Source: Neoceratodus forsteri
Taxonomy: Eukaryota; Chordata; Ceratodontiformes; Ceratodontidae
Reading direction: 5' to 3'
Assembly (NCBI GenBank): GCA_016271365.2
Contig: CM057452.1
Span: forward strand, 1,242,695,001-1,242,759,000
DNA length: 64,000 bases
In this document: piece after piece, positions 56,700 through 64,000 of the stretch
Layout of the letters: each line of letters starts with the position of its first letter
How positions within the stretch are numbered: the stretch's first letter is position 1
Program-made: the position numbers and the translations under genes
Notes under the pieces: generated by a model
Told to the model about the DNA's origin: nothing
Databases searched by the model: none
The model's input: the letters and a program-made list of their open reading frames with translations, nothing else

Positions 56700-57880
56700 G
56701 CCAGGTATATGGAGCTGTTAGGAGAGTCGACCTATCAGCCTGAGCACATCACATGACCTCCTCTACCTCCCTTTTCTGTATGATTAAGGCACACCTGCTT
56801 TGCCAGATATAAAACTTCATAGTATCAAATGATAGCAAACAGGACTGTTAAAGTGTTAGCATTGTACCATTTCCAGTTTTGAGTTTTTCCCCCGTAGAGC
56901 TATTATTTGATAAGATATCAATTTAAACAGCAGCTTCTTCCATTTCACAAATTCCACAAGCCCACTATATACAGACATTCTAGAAAGAGATGATCTCGAG
57001 TCTCTAGGATGGAGGTGCAAGTTTATCTGGGACAATTTTACTCCTCCAGTTTCTGGTGGTTATGGGAGTCTCTGTTCCCAGCCTCGCATGGCCAGTGAGC
57101 CACAGTACATCCAAAGCTGGTGCAGATATTCAGTTGTTTGTTAATTGGTTCAGTACATATCACTACTGACCTAGAGGCAGTGTTTGAACTCCAGTGGAAC
57201 ATGGAATTCAGAGTACAGAATGGAGTACAAGTTTATTTCTGGTTTCTGCTGTTATTTGCATTGGGGTTACATTCAACTGCCTTATTTTCATTAAAGATGT
57301 CCATAAGTACCCTGAGGTAATCAGTTTTTGTTCTGGCATGGGTATTCACAGTTTGCCAGATTGACAGGTAGAAAGATATGGATTCAATCATTCCACTACC
57401 AAAGGACTCCCAATTATTCGTTCAGGTTTTACAATGTGACATAAATCATGTTGAACAAAAATGCAGAAATATAAGACCATGGTGGTCACTATTCCAACCT
57501 TTATGTCCTTGTCAGTAATAGCCTTTCTAGTAGAGTTAAGTCTGCTATCCCAGAATACCTGTAAGAACAGGATATAGGTATTTGCCTCTATCCCTGCTGG
57601 GGTGGATACATGTTAAGTAGTAAGGATATGAGCAAAAGTGTTTTAATCAGGAAGACTGTGTTTTTGACACTTTCCAGTTTTTCAAGATTGCTACCTTTCC
57701 AGTGGCTGTTTTTGTAAACATGACTCCTATTTTTGTGTCCACACATGCGTGTCGAACTCCTTGGGAGAGCAGGCTTTGAGGGGTGTGACACTGTCTGTCC
57801 AATGCAGAGTGCTCTGCATGGGGCTCAACAGTATCACACCAATCATCAGTCAGGCTGGTCTTGATGCTGTTTTGCCTTCA
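56700..57880. other. No gene seen; possibly L1 5' UTR in its first part
   Basis: Mixed sequence. No open frame has family resemblance. Confidence 0.4.
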
Positions 57881-57887
57881 GTGGTCT

Positions 57888-57943
57888 GCACATGAAAAGA
57901 AAAAGCTGTTCCAATCAGAAGCCAGCTTTTTCTTTTCATCTGC
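57888..57943. repeat. Hairpin
   Basis: 'tgcacatgaaaagaaaaagc' is followed after about 17 bp by its near-exact inverted copy 'gctttttcttttcatctgca'. The arms are about 20 bp with one mismatch. Confidence 0.9.
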
Positions 57944-58040
57944 AGGTCACCACAGAGAAAACAGCTGACTACATCATGAAGTCTCCGCACGGGCTGGGAA
58001 GAGTCACTTTCCTGCCTGCCTCCTCCATGCTGCTGTTTTT

Positions 58041-58250
58041 CTGACACTGAGATGCCCACTGTCAGTGTTGGATGCCTCCCCCCCACACACATAACCTCCG
58101 ACCTCGGGGTGCCCAATACCCAGGTTGGCATTTAATCATTTTTTCCGACACCGAGATGCCCACTCTCAGTGTCAGATGTGTCTCTCCTCCCATGCACACA
58201 CATAGCCACTGACCTCTGGATGCCCAGTCCCTGGATTGGCACTGAAGCCC
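58041..58250. repeat. ~104-bp tandem duplication
   Basis: 'ctgacactgagatgcccact' (58041) recurs as 'ccgacaccgagatgcccact' (58145). Both are followed by 'ctcagtgt.agatg', 'cacacaca' and 'ccgacctc.gg.tgccca'. Open frames across it on the minus strand repeat 'GISVSEK' and are by-products. Confidence 0.8.
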
Positions 58251-58559
58251 CCAGTAATCTGGCACACTGGGAGCCCACCTCAGTGTGCCAAAATCCATTG
58301 TTTTCCCTGTAAAAAAACAGAAAACAGACACCCATGACATCTTTTGTTTTTAGACCTGAAAAGACAGAAAATGGTTCCCCATTATTGCTGGAGGCCCCCA
58401 ACCCCTTTCTCTCAACCTGCACCCCTATGCACCTGACTTCCCTGCACCCCCACCCACACTTACCTCTGGAGGTCTAGAGCAGTGATCTTCAGTGTACCGA
58501 GAACACATCTGCACTCTTCAAAAGCCAACCGCAATCTGAAGAAATGCAGGTAAGTTCTA

Positions 58560-59420
58560 TAATGGCAGTGAATGGGGGGGGGGTAAATTTATGTTGATAT
58601 CTCAGCCATTTTTGGGAGTTTTGGTCCCAAATTTTTAACATGGGGTTCTTGGGATGCCAACTCATGAACAGAGTCATTGCCATTTCGTTTCTCAGTCCCA
58701 AAAGGTGATTTCACAGTCACTGTGCAGAATCGCCTTTTGGGACTAATTACTGAAATGACAGCCCTACTGTTCATGAGGTGGGGTCCCAAGTACTGTTACA
58801 AATTTGGTGAAAAAACACACAAACATGACTGTGTTATGAGCATCCATTGTGCAGTTTATATGCACGCTCATAACACCATCAGTTTTTAAGATTTTCACTC
58901 CATATTTCCAACATTGCCATTTTTTCACACCCCCTTACGAATAGTACAGCTGTCAATTTTTGTATCCTTCCCAAAATGTGTTTTTGCAACTGTGGCACAG
59001 AGTGGAGCGTTGCTGTGCGAAATCAGCTTTTGGGACAGATTAACAAAATTCCAGTGCCAGTCTTCATCAGGGGAGGTTTCAAAAAGGCCATGTTGAAAAT
59101 TTGGTGAAAATATTCAAAACAATGACTGCGTTATGAGTGGGCATTGTGCAGTTTCTACGAACACTTGTAACTTCATCACTTTTTCATATTTTCACTCCTG
59201 ATTTTCAACATTGCCATTTCTTCACACCTCATCATGAACAGTACAGCTGTCATTTTTCACATTTTGTCTGAAATATGTTTCCGCACCTGTGGCGCTGACT
59301 GGCACACTCGCTGTGTGAAATCACCTTTTGGGATTGAACAACAAAATGATACTGGCACTGTTCATGAGGTGATGTCCCAAAAAGCCCATGTTGATAATTT
59401 GGAGCAAATCTACCAACAAA
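58560..59420. repeat. ~295-bp repeat: one inverted and three direct units
   Basis: 'ccttttgggact' (58730), 'gcttttgggaca' (59028) and 'ccttttgggatt' (59322) mark three direct units that share 'tgttcatgaggtg', 'caaatttggtgaaaa', 'gttatgag', 'cattgtgcagttt' and 'attttcactcc'. To the left, 58590-58718 is the same text inverted ('agtcccaaaaggtgatt' mirrors 'aatcgccttttgggact'), giving a hairpin centred near 58718. The unit is unknown to me. Short open frames repeat in it without resemblance to known proteins. Confidence 0.85.
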
Positions 59421-59429
59421 TGCCCGGAC

Positions 59430-59880
59430 CATTAGGGTTTCCAACCATAACACCCACCCTTAAAATGCAAGACAGAGGAATATACAGGGAAACATATGGG
59501 AGGCATGTACAAGAGCAATACCAACAACAAACTCTCGGCATTGACAAATGCTTGTTTTAATGCTACCACACCCTCCCAGAATAAATACAAAAAATCTTAA
59601 AGTCAGTTCCCTTGATGACAATTCCTGCTATATTTTGACCTTTTCCCCTCTTTTGTCTGAAATCCTGATTCCATCACTTCTGCTATCCTTTAGCTTTGAT
59701 CAAGATATTTTGGAGAATTTCCACAAGATTTCTGCTGCGTTTGATCCTTATGATGAGCCTTCTAAGAACAGGAGAGATTGCCTGCAAAAATGAAAAGTTT
59801 GACTGGTGGACAGCTTATGTGCAGCACCAGTCCTCGTATCTGGGTATCTGAATCTAGTTTCTGTAGCAGGGGTTCTAATC
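59430..59880. other. No gene seen
   Basis: The phrase 'gcattgacaaatgcttgttt' at 59538 also occurs at 345, both on the plus strand, so a dispersed repeat family is present in part. Otherwise unassigned. Confidence 0.4.
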
Positions 59881-60161
59881 CCAGAGTCTGCAGCAATGGA
59901 CTTGGGGTAACCTTGGATTACCCTTTTCTTGATTTGAATTTGTTGTCCTAGTCAACTGTTCATTATAGCTTTTACTAGTGCCTTTTGGTGAAAGGTTTTA
60001 TGCCTGGTTATAAATGCTAATGGAAAGTTATAGCTGTGCAGTCTGGAACAACAAGTCATGTGAGATCATATCAAAAGCTTTCTTCTTAACAGTTGGTAGA
60101 ATGTATCCACTCAAAGTACCCTTGTTCTTTTTCAAAAAGCTCTCTAATCATGATAAGTTTT

Positions 60162-61332
60162 TATAAAATGGGTAAAATATGTTCAGCAACCTGATTGACT
60201 AAACCTCTCAGAGTCGTGTCCTTATAGTGCCATATTGCTGCAACCTGCACTACTTCAAAGAGACCTGCTGCTGCACAGCTGGCATATTGTTGTGCCCATG
60301 CTGTCACTTTCTGACATAATGAGCAGCTGAGCACATTGGCAAGAGAGGACTGCACATTCGCACAGCTTCTCCTCACAGCAGTGGCACTTATAGCGCCTCG
60401 GTAGCCAAAGAAACCACATATATGCTGCTATCTGTGACCGAAGTCCCCTTTCTGCACATCCCTAAACATAAATGTTTGGCATATAATTTTATTGTTGTTT
60501 AATTTTCTTTTGTTCTTGCTGTTTTACTCACTGGCTGTCCATTTTCTCCACACACTGCTGCTGCTTTGCAAAAGCACAGTGAGCACTTCTGACATTTCTC
60601 ATAATCCCACATCCTCTCCTTTAAATATCTGTGTAAAACTGTGCTCATTACTCACAACATCTTGAGTTTCTCTGTTAGTGTTGCACTTTGACATTGGGGA
60701 AGCAGGAAATGATAGTCTATGGTGGCCAGTAAGGGACACACTCGCTCCCACTGAAACTATCCCAAATGAAACTGATACAACCACACAGAGGATGATAAAA
60801 AACAACTAAAAATTACATGAAATAAATAGTTCTTATATGTTTGGGGGGGATTCACAGTAGATATGTTATCCTCTATGAAACATGCTCACTCTTATACCCT
60901 CGGTCCCGATAGCTGTAACTTGAACTGAGTGGGAAAACAAAAAAAATATTAAACAAAAAAAGAAAACAAAACACATGGTTTCAAGTCTTTCTGTGGGTCA
61001 CTGTGTGACAATTGGAGACACACACACCACTGCCCTGTACTGACTTTCAATGAAAGAGACCATTCCAAGACAATGACAAGGACTACTTTTTTTTTACTTT
61101 TTACTCAAATTATCACATTTTTACTATTTTTGCAGACTGTTTCTATCTGCATTTTTTAAAATTAATTTCTTTAAGGGGTGCCCATTTTATAAGCACAAGA
61201 AGACACTCAGAGGTGTGGGTTATGGCCTGATAAGAGCACTTCCCAAGTGTGAAAGGCATGAGGTGCTTTCATAACGCACCCGGGGGTGTGCTCTTATCAG
61301 GCCATAACCCACACCTCATTGTGTCTTATTGC
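60162..61332 (+). mobile_element. Non-autonomous Crypton-like element with 3' palindrome
   Basis: The 5' end 'TATAAAATGGG' (60162) and 'CAGCAACCTGATTGACTA' (60184) match the Crypton 5' end at 54020-53978. The 3' end 'CCCATTTTATAAGCAC' (61181) matches the Crypton 3' motif 'CCCATTTTCTAAGCAC'. It is followed by a hairpin with a perfect 30-bp pair at 61210-61239 / 61288-61317, closing near 'cttattgc'. 5' and 3' ends are again inverted copies of each other. I could not read a recombinase in the 1-kb interior, so it would depend on a partner such as the 51980-54021 element. Confidence 0.65.
61195..61332. repeat. Palindrome at the 3' end of the Crypton-like element
   Basis: Perfect 30-bp arms, 61210-61239 and 61288-61317, flanked by further pairing ('aagacac' / 'gtgtctt'). 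The 48-bp loop holds an inner 'gaaag' / 'ctttc' pair. Confidence 0.95.
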
Positions 61333-61526
61333 TGGCATAATGTACTGACCTATCTGGTAAGGTGCAAGACTGCTACTGGGTCACTAGATGCTTGGTTATA
61401 TGAGATTATCTCCTAACAAGGATTTTTGATAGCAACTTTTGATCAGTATTTAAGCAGCAAATGTGTCTCCAGTTTCCTATATCTGTTTTTGTTTCCTTTC
61501 TTATACAAGAAAGCCAATAAGGCTTC

Positions 61527-61853
61527 TTACATAGTATGGGACACTGACCATTCATTCAATGGATGGTTGTAAAGATTCATCAAAAGTGGTCCTAGGCAAG
61601 GAAGAATAGTTTTATAAAATTCAAGAGACAGCCAATCAATGCCAGGGGCTGTGCTGTTATTTAGAGATTTTATAGCTTGTAGTCTAATAGGGGCTATTAA
61701 GTACTGTTTCATGGCATCTTGGTAAAACTGAACTTCAAAATCATCCAAAAAATTGGAATTTACAGACCATTGTTGTGGGGCATCAGTGTTAATGATTTCT
61801 AACATTTTTTCAGTGCTGGATTTAATGTTCCCTGATACATACCTTAGGCTCAA
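61527..61853 (-). pseudogene. L1 RT fingers
   Basis: This 108-residue open frame contains 'PIRLQAIKSLNNSTAPGIDW', 'LSLEFYKTILPCLGPLLMN' and 'HPLNEWSVSHTM', aligning with the L1 RT segment 'I..AI..L...KAPGPDG...EFYK'. The distance to motif A is enlarged by the later insertion. Confidence 0.85.
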
Positions 61854-62240
61854 AAATACCTGTTTGCCACGTTATCCTGACAACATTTAAAAGGGTCAAA
61901 AGACTAATTGAACTCTGGGTTGCAAATTAAAGTTTTTTATTTTATAGAGAGGGATCTATCATACTGAAATGTTTTCATCTCATTTTTTAGATTTTTTATT
62001 TGATCCAAGTGATTCTCTTGCCCACTAAAGGATCTGTCTATTCATTTGTATAGCTGAGAGCTAAGTTCCAGATACTTTATATATTTTTTTATTTGTTTTC
62101 CATTTTGAGAACTTTTGAAAACACTTTCTAAAGTCAATTTTGGAATCTTCCCATCATTAGGCCATATTTTCTTAGGCACAGAGGACTGATAATTTGGCTT
62201 TAAATGAATCTTTCCACTTTGCCATCTCTTCGTCATCCAT

Positions 62241-62520
62241 TAAACGATTCATGTTTAGCAGCCACTAGCCTTTACCTAGCTCAGGTGAGTTCTTGGTGGT
62301 ACCATAGCAAATGAGTAGCAAATTTCAGAAGTTTCTTTTACTTTTGTTGTAGCTGATGACATTTGAAGAAATTAGAATATGAACAAAAAAATTAATTCAC
62401 ACGGCTACATTGCCTCATAATATGACTTGCTACCTGATTTATGAATAGACCAGTAAGCATCTTGTAACCCTGCAATGAAAATCATATTCATAAGAAAAAA
62501 TGTGTCACAGAAGAATTTTG
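62241..62520. other. No gene seen
   Basis: AT-rich sequence between the L1 fragment and the L2 3' end. Confidence 0.4.
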
Positions 62521-64000
62521 TAGTGGTAAATGCATTTATAGAGTGCCATTCCCCAGAAGCTCAGGGCACCTTACAGAAAAAAACAATAAAACAAATCACA
62601 TTGACAGAGCATTTGAGGAAATCATACAGTATATGCTGCACAATAAATACATAAATAAATAAATACGTAAATAAATAAATATCAGCATCCCCACATCAAT
62701 AAAACTAGAGGCCATTACCTCTTAAAGGCCTCCACCAAAGGCTTTAGGGAATTAATTTCATAGCAAAGGGCTGGCTACATCAAAGATGTGGTCTCCAAAT
62801 GACTTCAACCTAGACATGGGGACTAACAGGAGACCCACCTCATCAGAATGAGGAGAGTGTGAGGATTAATGGGGAGACAGGATCTCAGACTGGTAGCCAG
62901 GACCCAACCTGGATAGGACCCCATAGGTTCATAACCCAACATTGAAGATAATACTCCATCTCACCCATTGCCAGTGCAGTTCACACAGGATCAGGGTTAT
63001 GCAACACACCCTAAGTAGACTGCTCTGCAACCTGAATGTTGTGTTCTATACTAGCTCCAGGAGATGTGGGATAACTCAGTTTACCCCAAGGTATAGCTCA
63101 TTACAGTAGTCAAACCTAGATGTGAAAAACACATGTATTAGTGTTGGCAGGTCCTTGTGTGGGGGAGGGAGGATAATGGATTTAATCCAGCTGATGTCCC
63201 TCAAATTGTAAAAGATACTGCAGATTGCAGCTGGATCTTCAGCCTCAAATGCTATTCTGTCTGTCATCCAGAATGAACTCCAGGTTGTTCATCTTAGCAA
63301 GCCTACAAGCCTAGAAGACTCCAACCAAAGCCTCATCACTTATTTGGCCGCTACCACTACCCCTCACCACACAACTTTGTGTGACCACCAGTACCTCAGT
63401 CTAGTCCCAGTTAAGTCTCAGCCATCTATACTGTATGCCATCTAGTCCTGGATCTCACCTAGACACAAATTAAGCACCTCAGCTGTCACAAGTGTCCCAG
63501 ATGCAAATGACAGATATAGCAGGGTATCATATGCATAGCAGTGAAAACCCATTCAGTATCACCTGATTATCTTTCCCAGGGTCAGAATATACAATGCAGA
63601 TTACAAGAGTGAAAGGACTGACCCCTAGGGTACATCTCAGAGCAGGGGCATTGAGAATGATGAGAAATTTCCAATCACTACCCTCTGTATCCTGTCCCTG
63701 GGGTAGGAGTCAAACTAGCAGATGACTGTGAAGATGAGTCTGCCATACTTATTTTGATGGTCCAGCAGCAGCCCATTATTGAAAGATCAAGGAGAACAAG
63801 AAATGACCACTCTTCTCTATATCCTGCTCCGAGGAGGTCATTATGCTCCCTGACTGACATAGCCTTGGTGCTATGATATGACCTAAAGCAGGACTGGAGG
63901 GCCTTATAGATGTCGTTTGTCAGGTGTGCCTCAAGCTGCAGTGCCACAATTTTCTCAACGGCCTCTACTAAAAAGGGGAGGTTATAGACATGTAAATTTG
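62521..64000 (-). mobile_element. L2 LINE, minus strand, running off the window
   Basis: The 3' UTR (62521-62760) contains 'agagtgccattccccagaag' and an (aaat)n microsatellite at 62643-62690. Coding on the minus strand includes 63267-63076 ('ICSIFYNLRDISWIKS', 'FFTSRFDYCNELYLGVN'), motif C as 'GFHCYAYDTLLYLSF' near 63560 (YADD changed to YAYD), and 63947-63678 ('MALQLEAHLTNDIYKALQS', 'FRSYHSTKAMSVREHNDLL', 'SFLVLLDLS'). The family is close to the L2 copies at 25590-32460. Confidence 0.87.
63678..63947 (-). pseudogene. L2 RT fingers and damaged motif A
   Basis: The frame gives 'MALQLEAHLTNDIYKALQSC', 'YHSTKAMSVREHNDLLGAGY' and 'EEWSFLVLLDLS', then leaves the expected 'AFDTVDH' because of a short deletion. 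The catalytic Asp of 'LLDLS' remains. Confidence 0.85.

Larger units (their letters stand above)
47675..56700 (-). mobile_element. Long L1/Tx1-like LINE with ORF1 and ORF2
   Basis: On the minus strand, ORF1 (about 56640-55740), a ~1.5-kb gap, and ORF2 (54180-48210, endonuclease, RT, C-terminal Cys domain) follow in order. The 3' end sits near a T run on the plus strand at 47677-47683. Two later insertions break ORF2: a Crypton at 51980-54021 in the endonuclease and an A-tailed sequence at 50006-50332 in RT motif A. The host of the L1 insertion seems to be a PLE-I fragment. Full length without insertions would be about 6.6 kb, usual for L1. Confidence 0.85.
59880..62240 (-). mobile_element. 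Second L1-like LINE fragment, split by a Crypton relative
   Basis: On the minus strand, 62236-61860 reads like the helical linker between endonuclease and RT. 61853-61527 is RT fingers ('SLNNSTAPGIDWLSLEFYK', 'LPCLGPLLMNLYN'), matching the L1 signature 'KAPGPDGL..EFYK'. 60120-59880 has RT motif A as 'KKAFDMISHDLLF'. Between these lies a non-autonomous Crypton-like element at 60162-61332. Heavily decayed. Confidence 0.78.

Noticed and set aside
58062..58422. Overlapping minus-strand frames of 92-96 residues with repeated 'GISVSEK'
   Set aside because: They translate the ~104-bp tandem duplication and lack any domain.
345..59560. Shared phrase 'cattgacaaatgcttgtt' at 347 and 59540
   Set aside because: The match is short and the flanks do not align well, so I do not call a repeat family from it, though a dispersed repeat is possible.
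1..64000. CRISPR array, operon or bacterial features
   Set aside because: No regular direct repeats with unique spacers and no bacterial gene layout; all signals are those of vertebrate repeats.

Overview
This window looks like intergenic DNA from a large, repeat-rich vertebrate genome. I found no host exon, tRNA, rRNA or snRNA gene that I can support. The mix of CR1, L2, Rex1-like and L1/Tx1-like LINEs, several Penelope-like elements (PLEs), a Crypton and a long tRNA-derived SINE suggests an amphibian, perhaps a caecilian. Lungfish or another large vertebrate genome is possible. The organism is an inference from element types only.

Layout. Positions 330-4150 hold a decayed Rex1-like LINE (minus) split by a CR1 3' end. 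4535-6290 is a duplicated segment, one copy of which carries an 85-bp minisatellite. 6540-8560 has two old coding remnants. 8640-12500 is a mosaic of non-coding repeats with one SINE flanked by 14-bp target duplications. 13330-14900 and 32560-34090 are two copies of an unclassified 1.5-kb repeat. 15600-21500 is a Penelope-like element (PLE-I, minus) in which an ~820-bp reverse-transcriptase segment is repeated four times. 22430-23390 is a LINE 3' part. 25590-32460 is an old L2 interrupted by a nearly full-length younger L2. 34589-36020 holds a second SINE and a Rex1-like tail. 36540-44640 is a Penelope cluster: an inverted partial PLE-II, a PLE-III copy with inverted ends, then a long PLE-II flanked by direct terminal repeats (PLTRs). 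44680-47640 is a PLE-I piece split by a 2-kb foldback element. 47680-56700 is a long L1-like element (minus, ORF1 and ORF2) carrying an A-tailed insertion and a Crypton. 57880-59420 has hairpins and a ~295-bp tandem repeat. 59880-62240 is a second L1 fragment split by a non-autonomous Crypton relative. 62521-64000 is an L2 (minus) running off the end.

How the parts relate. The window is a record of nested insertions: CR1 into Rex1, L2 into L2, Crypton into L1, foldback into PLE. Almost all coding frames are broken by stops or frameshifts. The best preserved are the younger L2, the PLE-II and PLE-III frames, and the Crypton tyrosine recombinase. The most unusual feature is a set of three elements (51980-54021, 60162-61332, 44043-44310) that share a Crypton-like 5' end and a 3' end carrying a long palindrome.
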